From positions 2,585,501 to 2,649,500 of the forward strand of contig NZ_JADALJ010000001.1 in NCBI RefSeq assembly GCF_014876185.1: DNA of 64,000 nt, written 5' to 3'. This document shows, piece by piece, positions 25,817 through 32,929 of this stretch. Below the pieces are notes generated by a model. It was given only the letters and a program-made list of their open reading frames with translations, had not been told where the DNA came from and did no database searches. The position numbers and the translations under genes are program-made. Position 1 is the stretch's first letter. Every line of letters starts with the position of its first letter. The stretch comes from Rufibacter sp. LB8. GTDB taxonomy: Bacteria > Bacteroidota > Bacteroidia > Cytophagales > Hymenobacteraceae.

Positions 25817-26431
25817 TTATTCTTCTTCGGTGATCTGTTTGTAGGTATTTATCAATTTGTGCCCTTTCACGGTGGCAATGCCGTACATAAAATGCTCCAG
25901 CAGGCTGATCTGCACCTGCTGCAGGTCAAACTGCGTGGCGGGGTACACCTCTGAGTTGAAGGCCAGCTCTACCTCTGCCAGCCGTAGCCGGGCCATGATC
26001 TCCACGTCCACGTCTGGCCGGAACAGGCCTTCAGTTTTGCCCTTAATTATGTTCTCCTTCACCTGGGCCAGAAAGAACTTGTCTCGGTGCGCCACCCAGA
26101 GTTGCCAGGAACTGGGGTGGTATTTCTGCAGGTCAAAGAAAATGCTGGGGTGTACCTGCCGCATCAACTCCTTCACCATCTCCACCATCCTGAACAGGCC
26201 TTCCATGGCGTTCTCAGACTTTTCAATGGCCTGGCAGCAGCCCTCTTCCATGTTGCTGATGTAGGGTTTCATGGTCTCGTACACCAGTTCATCTTTGTTT
26301 ACAAACCACTTATAGATGGTTTTCTTAGACACTCCCAGGTGCGTGGCCACGTCATCCATAGACACCGCCTTCACTCCTTTCTGGAAAAACAGCCGCAAGG
26401 CTTCCTGCAAAATCCTATCTCGTATCTCCAT
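25817..26431 (-). CDS. TetR/AcrR-family repressor of the efflux operon
   Basis: A 204-aa protein with an N-terminal HTH (MDDVATHLGVSKKTIYKWFVNKDELVYETM, residues about 25-54) and a helical ligand domain. It is the first gene of an operon with TolC, adaptor, RND and the ACP-like gene. Its own promoter carries a 10-bp inverted repeat between the -33 and -7 elements (26459-26488), the standard place for a repressor site. It therefore probably represses itself and the whole operon until a pump substrate binds. Confidence 0.9.
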   Translation of the reverse strand: MEIRDRILQEALRLFFQKGVKAVSMDDVATHLGVSKKTIYKWFVNKDELVYETMKPYISNMEEGCCQAIEKSENAMEGLFRMVEMVKELMRQVHPSIFFDLQKYHPSSWQLWVAHRDKFFLAQVKENIIKGKTEGLFRPDVDVEIMARLRLAEVELAFNSEVYPATQFDLQQVQISLLEHFMYGIATVKGHKLINTYKQITEEE

Positions 26432-26450
26432 TGGCTTTTCTTATGCGGCG

Positions 26451-26488
26451 CAAACCTATGGAAACTTTTAATGTTCCCAAAGTTTCCA
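26451..26488 (-). promoter_or_regulatory. Promoter with overlapping TetR-type operator
   Basis: Minus strand: TTTG (26481-26478), 19 nt, TAGGTTTG (26458-26451). Between and across them lies a perfect inverted repeat TGGAAACTTT (26459-26468) / AAAGTTTCCA (26479-26488) with a 10-nt spacer. Confidence 0.75.
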
Positions 26489-26716
26489 TCAGAAAATAAT
26501 CCATGAGATTTTGGGAGAGTGTTTAGGGAGGCATGGGGGGAGCGTCTGCTTAAATTTTCACCGGAAAGCTAAGGACCAAAATGACCCACCTCTTGTTAAT
26601 TCTGACCAAACCGGAAAACCAATGACTGAAGGCTGCTTCTCTTGTGCTGAACTGTTTTGGCGGCGCAAGTTAAATGACGATTTTTTGGCGACCTGCATTT
26701 TCTGTTACTTTTTTTC

Positions 26717-26760
26717 TTCCGTTTTCGGCTTCGTTTTCAGAAATGAGCACCAAAACGGAA
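26717..26760. repeat. Family A palindrome
   Basis: TTCCGTTTTCGGCTTCGTTTTC pairs imperfectly with GAAATGAGCACC + AAAACGGAA; opposite loop orientation. Confidence 0.8.
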
Positions 26761-26777
26761 ATTCGTCTGCTAAATCT

Positions 26778-27521
26778 TTAAATCCCCAACACAGCTTTCA
26801 ACTTGGTGTACCCAGCTCTGCTCAACGGAATGCGCATCCCAGATTTAAGCAAGGCCACATGGCTGTCTTTCTCCAGCGGCTCAATGCGCGTGAGCTGCGG
26901 AAGCGCCAGCATGAAGGACCGGTGCACGCGCACAAACTGGTCAGCAGCCAACGTCTTTTCATAATAACCCATGGTCTTCTTCTTCAGGAAACAGCCGGAA
27001 CCAGTATGGATTTTCACATAGTCATCATAGGCTTCCAGGTACAGAATGTCTTGCACGGGAATGATTCTGATGTCATTGTTCACTTTGACCACTATGCGCA
27101 CCTGCTCCTCGGGTTGTTTGGCGGTCACTTCTTCCAGGGCTTTCACGGCGGTTACCGCCGAGGTCTGGGTTTGTTTTTGGGTCCATTTCTGCATGGCCGT
27201 GTCAAAGCGTTCCTGGGTAAAGGGCTTGAGCAGATAATCTACCGCGTTGGTCTCAAAGGCCTTGATGGCGTATTCATCAAAGGCGGTGGTAAAAATCACG
27301 CCCGGCACCTGCTCCACCAGTTCCAGCATCTCAAACCCGTTGATCTTAGGCATCTGTATATCCAGGAAAATCAGGTCGGGCTGGTGCTGCTGAATGGCTT
27401 TCACGCCCTCAAACCCGTTGGCGCACTCCTGCACCAGCTGCACGTGCTGGTAGGCTTGCAGGTACTCACAGACAATGCTGCGGGCCAAGGGTTCATCATC
27501 AATTACCAGACACTTGATCAT
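26778..27521 (-). CDS. LytTR-type response regulator
   Basis: A 247-aa protein. An N-terminal receiver domain has the phosphorylation Asp in DLIFLDIQMPKINGFEML and acidic residues in CLVIDDEP. A C-terminal LytTR DNA-binding domain follows from about residue 145 (DIRIIPVQDILYLEAYDDYVKIHTG ... FVRVHRSFMLALPQLTRI). Its start overlaps the kinase stop by 4 bp. It is the output of the neighbouring LytS-like kinase. Confidence 0.92.
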   Translation of the reverse strand: MIKCLVIDDEPLARSIVCEYLQAYQHVQLVQECANGFEGVKAIQQHQPDLIFLDIQMPKINGFEMLELVEQVPGVIFTTAFDEYAIKAFETNAVDYLLKPFTQERFDTAMQKWTQKQTQTSAVTAVKALEEVTAKQPEEQVRIVVKVNNDIRIIPVQDILYLEAYDDYVKIHTGSGCFLKKKTMGYYEKTLAADQFVRVHRSFMLALPQLTRIEPLEKDSHVALLKSGMRIPLSRAGYTKLKAVLGI

Positions 27522-28543
27522 AACAGCTGCGGAATTTTAACGGTGGTGATAAAGGTATTTTCTTCCTGACGGGTCATCAACAAATCATTCCTTCCATATA
27601 ATAAATACAGGCGGCGGCGCACAGAGTCCAGCCCGAAGCCGGTGCCCTGTTTGGGTTGCTGCACGGTGGCGTCAAACGGATTGCTGGCCGTGATCACCAG
27701 CATGGCGTCTTGCACGGTGGCGGTAATGGCGATCACAATGTCATCCAGGGTGTCATACAACCCGAATTTGATGGCGTTCTCCACCAGTGGTTGCAACAAG
27801 AGGTACGGCAAGGTGAGCGGCAGGCTTTCTGGCTGGGCATCTACCTGGGTCTGCAGCCGGTGCCCGAACCGCACTTTCTCAATCTCCAGGTAAATCTCCA
27901 GGTGCTGCAGTTCATCGGCGAGGGGCACAAAAGGCTGGCCTTCGCGCCGTAAGGTTCCCCGCAGGAAGTCTGACAGCTGCTGCACCATTCTCTTAGCCTG
28001 GTCTGGCTGGGTTTTCACCAACGCACTGATGGAGTTTAAACTATTGAACAAAAAATGTGGCTGCAGCTGCTGGCGCAAGTGGAAAAGTTCGGCTTCCTGG
28101 GCCAGTTTCTCAGTAGCGGCTTTGCGGTCTTCGGCTTCTTTCTTGTCACGGGTGTAGTACCAGAGCCAGTTCTGCATGGCCATGAACAGAATCATCAGCC
28201 ACGCGAAGGCCAGCCGCACGCCCATGGTCTTCTCAATGAACGCCGCATACGCTTCCGGCACCTCTATCACCTGCTCCAGGCCATGCGTGAACAACACCAG
28301 ACTCAACCCCGCCAAACCAACACCCCAGCCCAACAGATACACCACCTGCCTGAGCCCCGCATGGTAATAGCGCATGGCCAATGACATGGCGTAACCGCCG
28401 GCCACCACCAACAGGTTAGTCAGCACCGCATCTGGCACCGTGAGCGCGGGGCCAAAACCAGACTCAGACAGCACCACCGCCTGCACCGCCATCCACACGC
28501 CCGCCCAGGCCAGGTACAAAAAGATGATTTTAAGGGTTGACAT
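27518..28543 (-). CDS. LytS/YehU-type membrane histidine kinase
   Basis: A 341-aa protein with four N-terminal hydrophobic segments, a short coiled coil (KKEAEDRKAATEKLAQEAELFHLRQQ) and a His_kinase domain with phospho-acceptor His in LQPHFLFNSLNSISALV. The ATPase N-box LVENAIKFGL and G-box GTGFGLDSVRRRL follow. It overlaps the response regulator gene by 4 bp and lies 44 bp after the LiaF-like gene. The input signal is unknown. Confidence 0.92.
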   Translation of the reverse strand: MSTLKIIFLYLAWAGVWMAVQAVVLSESGFGPALTVPDAVLTNLLVVAGGYAMSLAMRYYHAGLRQVVYLLGWGVGLAGLSLVLFTHGLEQVIEVPEAYAAFIEKTMGVRLAFAWLMILFMAMQNWLWYYTRDKKEAEDRKAATEKLAQEAELFHLRQQLQPHFLFNSLNSISALVKTQPDQAKRMVQQLSDFLRGTLRREGQPFVPLADELQHLEIYLEIEKVRFGHRLQTQVDAQPESLPLTLPYLLLQPLVENAIKFGLYDTLDDIVIAITATVQDAMLVITASNPFDATVQQPKQGTGFGLDSVRRRLYLLYGRNDLLMTRQEENTFITTVKIPQLL

Positions 28544-28587
28544 GCGGCTGCAGGTTGGGTTTGGTAGGTGTGCGGGAACGGTTTCCT

Positions 28588-29361
28588 TTAATAGCTTTTG
28601 ATGTCTATGCCCCCGAACAGCAGCGTGCCTCTGAGCACCAGTATCTTTTCTGAAGTCATCATAGTCTGTCCTCCCCCGCGCTTTTCTTCAATACCTCCAA
28701 AGATGGGCGAAATCTCTGACCGCACACGCCAGTCGGATGGAATTTTCAAACTCACACCGCCGCAAACAATGGTTATGTCCAGCACTACTTCGCCCTGAAA
28801 ATCTGCGTGGGTGAGGTTGAATTCGGCCCCGCCGAAAATGGTGGAGATCTGGCCGCCCTTGAATTCTTTGGTGATAACGCTTTTCTTGATGCCGCCAAAC
28901 ACCGCCGACCCGTTGATGAAGTCTTCTTGGGAGAACTGAATGGAGCGCGGGTCTTGCGAGTTCTGTAGGTGGCGCTGCTTTTTGAAGTGGTTCTCACAGG
29001 TGCTCTTGGGCTTGAAAATAACCCATAACCCGAAGATAATCAGCAACGCGGGCAACAGATACGGCTTGAGAGTCAGACCCGGCAGCAGGTCTTCCAGCAG
29101 AAACACAATTCCAATCACCACCGGAAACAGCCAACCGAAGTCCCGGAAAGAGTTTTTGATGCCTGAGAACAAGCCTACCAGAATAAGGAACATTGGGAAA
29201 GAGAACACCCAAGACGGCAGGAACAGTATGTCAGATTTGTCTGCTATCCATACGGCGCCCACCGCCACTAATAAAAGACCGGCGCCTATGCGGCCACTGC
29301 GGGTCTTGGACCGGTTCCAGCGGTCCATTTTTTCTTCTGCTATTTTCTCTTGCTGTTCCAT
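28588..29361 (-). CDS. LiaF-like membrane protein (DUF5668 plus LiaF C-terminal beta domain)
   Basis: A 257-aa protein. Four hydrophobic segments lie at about 22-130 (RIGAGLLLVAVGAVWIAD; FPMFLILVGLFSGI; WLFPVVIGIVFLLEDL; LLPALLIIFGLWVIF). A C-terminal right-handed beta domain follows with repeats such as NGSAVFGGIKKSVI, GGQISTIFGGAEFNLT and GTLLFGGIDIKSY. It is the first gene of the operon with the kinase and regulator. In Firmicutes LiaF inhibits the LiaSR system; the same pairing here suggests a similar brake on this kinase. Confidence 0.88.
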   Translation of the reverse strand: MEQQEKIAEEKMDRWNRSKTRSGRIGAGLLLVAVGAVWIADKSDILFLPSWVFSFPMFLILVGLFSGIKNSFRDFGWLFPVVIGIVFLLEDLLPGLTLKPYLLPALLIIFGLWVIFKPKSTCENHFKKQRHLQNSQDPRSIQFSQEDFINGSAVFGGIKKSVITKEFKGGQISTIFGGAEFNLTHADFQGEVVLDITIVCGGVSLKIPSDWRVRSEISPIFGGIEEKRGGGQTMMTSEKILVLRGTLLFGGIDIKSY

Positions 29362-29380
29362 GATTTCTTGAAGTATGTTC

Positions 29381-29411
29381 CAAAGCTACCCTATTCAGTC
29401 TGGCAGCACAA
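29381..29411 (-). promoter_or_regulatory. Promoter of the LiaF-like/LytS/LytTR operon
   Basis: Minus strand: TTG (29411-29409), 20 nt, TAGCTTTG (29388-29381). Short predicted leader of about 13 nt. Confidence 0.7.
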
Positions 29412-29934
29412 CGGCTAATAGGCTAAGTGGCTTGAAAAGTAGGTGAGTGGTGGTTTTTGGGAGGTGAATGGTGGTGGGTTTCGGCTTCGCCGATGATTGG
29501 TCATCCTGAGCACCTGTTTCTCAGGCGGGAGGCAAAAACGTCATCCTGAGCATTCTTGAGGAGAGAGCCGAAAAGAGCGAGCGAAGCTACCGAAGGATCT
29601 AACGAAGACTCTTTCTTGGACTGTTCAAGCATTTCCCTTCGCCGTTGTTGGTGTTCATAGGGGCAAACAACCTATACTGCGGTTCATTCAGCTTTTGTGC
29701 ACGCCATTTGCCTTCCTTCCAAACTCCCGCTTGCTCCTGAGTTCTACAAGACGGCCCTTTCCATAGGCAACCTCCGAGCGCTCACGGCCGCGAGGCCCCG
29801 CCTTCCCCTCTCGCACTGCCCGTCTTGGCCATTGCTGATATTTGTTTCATCGCATCAGCCATACAAGGCCAACCCGCGAGGCGCTCGATGGAAAGGCTGG
29901 AAAAGGTGCGGGTTCAAGCGCAGTCTGCCAGGTA

Positions 29935-29967
29935 AGACCTCACCGGTTTCCAAAACCTGTGAGGTCT
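29935..29967. repeat. Family C palindrome
   Basis: AGACCTCACCGGTTT and AAAACCTGTGAGGTCT. A cleaner member lies at 35952. Confidence 0.75.
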
Positions 29968-29970
29968 AGT

Positions 29971-30006
29971 ACGTTTTCGGGCTCTGGATTGAAAATGGTG
30001 GCGAAA
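29971..30006. repeat. Family A remnant
   Basis: ACGTTTTCGGGCTC is followed by a decayed right arm (GAAAATGGTGGCGAAA). Confidence 0.4.
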
Positions 30007-30027
30007 CTAGCAATGCGTGTGCCGGTT

Positions 30028-30056
30028 GTAGAGACAAGGCACTGCCTTGTCTCTAC
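30028..30056. repeat. GTAGAGAC-type palindrome
   Basis: Left arm GTAGAGACAAGGCA and right arm TGCCTTGTCTCTAC around a single central base. A degraded copy follows at 30181-30210. Confidence 0.8.
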
Positions 30057-30128
30057 GGTCGAGGTCCCGACAAACGCTTGCTCAAAAGACCTCGTAGTGC
30101 GCGCAGCTCCTACGAGTGTCTACGCCAA

Positions 30129-30171
30129 TCCCGTTTTCAGGCTCTAGATTGTAAATAAAGCTGAAAACAGG
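30129..30171. repeat. Family A palindrome, degenerate
   Basis: Left arm CCCGTTTTCAGGCTC pairs with AGCTGAAAACAGG; the inner stem is decayed. Confidence 0.55.
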
Positions 30172-30180
30172 TTTGCAGGT

Positions 30181-30210
30181 GTAGAGACCATGCACCGCCT
30201 TGTCTCCCAC
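30181..30210. repeat. Degraded GTAGAGAC-type palindrome
   Basis: GTAGAGAC (30181-30188) and GTCTCCCAC (30202-30210) with several changes between them. Confidence 0.5.
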
Positions 30211-30247
30211 GCAAAACTCTCTTCTGCTCCCTACATTCCAGAAAACT

Positions 30248-30268
30248 CCCCTCCTGTTCTAGGAGGGG
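30248..30268. repeat. CCCCTCCT/AGGAGGGG stem-loop
   Basis: 8-bp perfect arms with a 5-nt loop. Similar pyrimidine-rich stems recur at 37893 and 37979. Confidence 0.6.
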
Positions 30269-30322
30269 CTGGGGGTGGTCTACCCGCCGTAAATTCCTGT
30301 ACCGCATTCCCCTTTACTTCTT

Positions 30323-30330
30323 TATCTTTG
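30323..30330 (+). promoter_or_regulatory. Promoter -7 box 4 bp before the pheS start
   Basis: TATCTTTG followed by CGAC and the ATG. If this box is used, the mRNA is leaderless. No clear -33 TTG is seen. Confidence 0.45.
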
Positions 30331-30334
30331 CGAC

Positions 30335-31360
30335 ATGCTAGCTGAGAACATCAAGAGGCTAACCCAAGCGGTAGAGGCCTACGCCATAGAGAACAAGGAA
30401 CACCTGGAGAACTTCCGGAATACGTTTGTGAGTCGTAAGGGCCAGATTGCCGCGCTGTTTGACGAAATGAAAACCGTGGTGCCCGAGCAGCGCAAGCAGG
30501 TGGGCCAGGAACTGAACCAACTCAAGCAGCTGGCGCAGCAGAAACTAGACGCCGCCCAGGAAGCCCTTAGCCAGAACGCCACGCCCAACGCCCTGGAAGG
30601 CCTTGATTTCACCCTGCCACCGGTGCCTAACACCTTGGGCACGCGCCACCCGCTGTCTAAAGTGCGCGAAGAAATCATCAGAATCTTTGAGCGCATTGGC
30701 TTTAACGTGTCTGAAGGCCCAGAGATGGAAGATGACTGGCACAATTTCTCGGCGCTGAATTTCCCAGAGAACCACCCCGCCCGCGACATGCAGGACACGT
30801 TCTTCCTGAGCAAAAACCCCGACATGCTCCTGCGCACGCACACCAGCTCTGTACAGGTGCGCGTGATGGAGCACCAGAAACCACCCATCCGCACCTTATC
30901 GCCAGGAAGAGTTTTCCGGAACGAAGCCATTTCGGCGCGCGCGCATTGCGTGTTCCATCAGGTGGAAGGGTTGTTTGTGGACCGCGGCGTGAGCTTCAAG
31001 GATTTAAAAGATACACTTTACTATTTTGTAAAGGAGCTGTTCGGGCCAGAGACGCAGATTAGGTTCCGGCCGTCGTTCTTCCCGTTCACAGAGCCTAGCG
31101 CCGAAATTGACATTACCTGCCACATCTGCAAAGGCACTGGTTGCAACATCTGTAAAGGCAGCGGCTGGGTAGAGATTGGCGGCAGCGGCATGGTAGACCC
31201 GCAAGTACTGGAAAACTGCGGCATTGACTCCAAAGAGTTCTCGGGCTTCGCGTTTGGCATGGGCATTGAGCGCATCACTATGCTGAAGTATCAGATCAAA
31301 GACTTGCGCTTGTTCACCGAGAATGACGCCCGTTTCCTTCGTCAGTTTGAGGCAGTGTAA
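30335..31360 (+). CDS. pheS: Phenylalanine--tRNA ligase alpha subunit
   Basis: A 341-aa protein of the usual length. The N-terminal coiled-coil tRNA-binding arm is at 1-85. The class II core follows: HPLSKVREEIIRIFERIGF, motif 2 LLRTHTSSVQVR and SPGRVFRNEAISARAHCVFHQVEG, and motif 3 SGFAFGMGIERITML. A Cys-rich insert CHICKGTGCNICKGSGW (about 260-277) is present, as in many Bacteroidota PheS. It is encoded alone; pheT is not in this window. Confidence 0.97.
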   Translation: MLAENIKRLTQAVEAYAIENKEHLENFRNTFVSRKGQIAALFDEMKTVVPEQRKQVGQELNQLKQLAQQKLDAAQEALSQNATPNALEGLDFTLPPVPNTLGTRHPLSKVREEIIRIFERIGFNVSEGPEMEDDWHNFSALNFPENHPARDMQDTFFLSKNPDMLLRTHTSSVQVRVMEHQKPPIRTLSPGRVFRNEAISARAHCVFHQVEGLFVDRGVSFKDLKDTLYYFVKELFGPETQIRFRPSFFPFTEPSAEIDITCHICKGTGCNICKGSGWVEIGGSGMVDPQVLENCGIDSKEFSGFAFGMGIERITMLKYQIKDLRLFTENDARFLRQFEAV

Positions 31361-31447
31361 ATTTTAATTTGAAGATTTGAAAATGCGGAGATTTGGAAAT
31401 GGCTGGTTTCCTCACTTTCGGATCAAACTAAACGCATGATAGAATTT

Positions 31448-31486
31448 CCGTTTTCGGCCTCATTTCTGGAAATGAGGCCGAAAACG
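31448..31486. repeat. Family A palindrome
   Basis: Perfect arms CCGTTTTCGGCCTCATTT... and matching ...GAGGCCGAAAACG, loop CTGG. Here GGGC/GCCC is replaced by GGCC/GGCC on both sides. Confidence 0.9.
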
Positions 31487-31544
31487 TTTTAAAGAAATCC
31501 ATTTCCACATCTTCACATTGCCTAATCTCCAAATCAAAGAAACC

Positions 31545-32411
31545 ATGACCTTACAAGACATACAGACCATTGCCGTGATTGGGGCGGGTACCATGGGCCA
31601 AGGCATTGCGCAGTTATGTGCGCAGTCGGGGTTTGCCACGTTGTTGTATGATATCAACGGCACGGTGCTGGAGAAAGCGCGCGTGGCCACGCAGCAGTCG
31701 TTAGCCAAGCTGGTGGAGAAAGGGAAAATGACCGCCGTGGAACAGGAAGCCGTTTTTTCCAGAATCACCTTCACGCAAGATGTGCTGCAACTGCGCGCCG
31801 AGGTGGTGATTGAAGCCGTGGTGGAACGCCTGGATGTGAAGCACAGCATCTTAAACGAAATAGCCGACCAGAACCCACCCACCACCATTTTGGCGTCTAA
31901 CACCTCGTCTTTGCCCATCACGCGCATTGCCGCCAAAGTGCAAGGGCCCGAACGCGTAGTAGGGCTGCACTTCTTCAACCCGGCCACCATCATGAAATTG
32001 GTGGAAGTGATTTCGGGCGCGGCTACCGCTCCTGAAGTAACGCAGTTGATGAAAGACCTGGCCATCAAACTGGGCAAAACACCCGTGATTGCCCAGGATG
32101 CGCCCGGTTTCATAGTGAACCGCGTGGCCCGCCATTTTTATGTAGAAAGCCTGAAACTGCTGGAAGAAGGTGTGGCCAGCCACGAGAGCATTGACCGATT
32201 GTTGCAGGCCAGCGGCTTTAAGATGGGACCGTTCCAGTTAATGGACCTGATTGGCGTGGATACCAACTATTCTGTGACCAGTGCCATGTTTGAAGCTTTC
32301 CACCAAGACCCCAAGTTTAGGCCCAGCCGTTGGCAGCAGCAGAAAGTAGATGCCGGGCACCATGGCCGCAAGACCGGCAAAGGTTTTTATGACTATCCAG
32401 AGGGGTCGTAA
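31545..32411 (+). CDS. 3-hydroxyacyl-CoA (3-hydroxybutyryl-CoA) dehydrogenase
   Basis: A 288-aa single-domain NAD(P)-dependent dehydrogenase. The Rossmann motif is IAVIGAGTMGQGIAQLCAQSG at the N-terminus; the catalytic His/Glu region is VVGLHFFNPATIMKLVEVI; PGFIVNRVARHFYVESLKLLEEG and MGPFQLMDLIGVD complete the C-terminal domain. The start MTLQDIQ is chosen over one 9 codons earlier because it directly precedes the Rossmann strand. It oxidises or reduces the 3-hydroxyacyl-CoA step of fatty-acid or PHB metabolism. Confidence 0.93.
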   Translation: MTLQDIQTIAVIGAGTMGQGIAQLCAQSGFATLLYDINGTVLEKARVATQQSLAKLVEKGKMTAVEQEAVFSRITFTQDVLQLRAEVVIEAVVERLDVKHSILNEIADQNPPTTILASNTSSLPITRIAAKVQGPERVVGLHFFNPATIMKLVEVISGAATAPEVTQLMKDLAIKLGKTPVIAQDAPGFIVNRVARHFYVESLKLLEEGVASHESIDRLLQASGFKMGPFQLMDLIGVDTNYSVTSAMFEAFHQDPKFRPSRWQQQKVDAGHHGRKTGKGFYDYPEGS

Positions 32412-32414
32412 GTC

Positions 32415-32458
32415 TCCTGTTTTCGGCCTCATTTCTAGAAACGGAGCCGAAAACAGGA
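32415..32458. repeat. Family A palindrome, mixed arms
   Basis: Left arm TCCTGTTTTCGGCCTCATTT, centre CTAG, right arm AAACGGAGCCGAAAACAGGA. The inner halves belong to different arm types. Confidence 0.88.
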
Positions 32459-32518
32459 AATTTCTCCTTTCATTTTCAGGAACTTACCCAGAAGCCCAAA
32501 ATTTTTCTTCGGCAACAC

Positions 32519-32549
32519 TTGCGAAATCTCCACGGGCACCTTACTTTTG
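32519..32549 (+). promoter_or_regulatory. Promoter of tRNA-Asn
   Basis: TTG (32519-32521), 20 nt, TACTTTTG (32542-32549), about 38 bp before the tRNA. Confidence 0.75.
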
Positions 32550-32587
32550 CATCACTAATTCAACGTCTAGGCGCTGAAACGGTAAAC

Positions 32588-32661
32588 TCCTCCTTAGCTC
32601 AGTCGGTTAGAGCACATGACTGTTAATCATGGGGTCCTTGGTTCGAGCCCAAGAGGGGGAG
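32588..32661 (+). tRNA. tRNA-Asn (anticodon GTT)
   Basis: Complete cloverleaf. Acceptor TCCTCCT pairs with AGGGGGA (one T-G pair), D arm GCTC/GAGC, anticodon stem CATGA/TCATG with loop CTGTTAA, T arm CTTGG/CCAAG with TTCGAGC, discriminator G at 32661. Confidence 0.96.
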
Positions 32662-32929
32662 CAACAGAAAGCCACTTGCAAGATAAAACTTGTAGGTGGC
32701 TTTTTTGCTTGCATACCTTTTGGCAGTTGGCTACCTTACCCAGGCAATTGGCAAAGGTCCCCCTCCTTTCTTCTGCAGCGCAGGTTGGCGCCTCAACTTA
32801 ATTGTAATCGCCTTCTTCAGAATACCAGCTGCTGCGCCATTGCCTTATGTAGTTGCCTTCTTCCCCCGGGCTATAATAAAAACCAGATGGTCAAGCCGTT
32901 GGCTTGCCGCTTTTAACCACCAGATTGCC

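Larger units (their letters stand above)
26432..26777. other. 346-bp intergenic region before the TetR operon
   Basis: It contains the TetR promoter and operator (26451-26488) and a family A copy (26717-26760) just after the LytTR gene. Between them nothing else is recognised. Confidence 0.65.
29362..30334. other. 973-bp gene-free region dense in repeats
   Basis: No supported gene. After the promoter at 29381 it holds TCATCCTGAG twice (29501, 29541) with an inverted CGAAGGATCT at 29591, a family C palindrome (29935), degenerate family A copies (29971, 30129), a GTAGAGAC palindrome (30028) and a degraded one (30181), and a CCCCTCCT stem (30248). It looks like a repeat sink and not a gene remnant. 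Confidence 0.65.

Noticed and set aside
26511-27569. 352-codon plus-strand open frame
   Set aside because: It runs antisense to the LytTR regulator gene and its translation is His/Gln-rich low-quality sequence with no family motif.
29697-30147. Two overlapping short frames in the 973-bp gap
   Set aside because: They read through palindromic repeats and show no protein-like composition.
32696-32929. N-terminal extension of the TPR kinase by 78 codons
   Set aside because: It starts just after tRNA-Asn, and a proper signal peptide begins at the internal ATG 32930.
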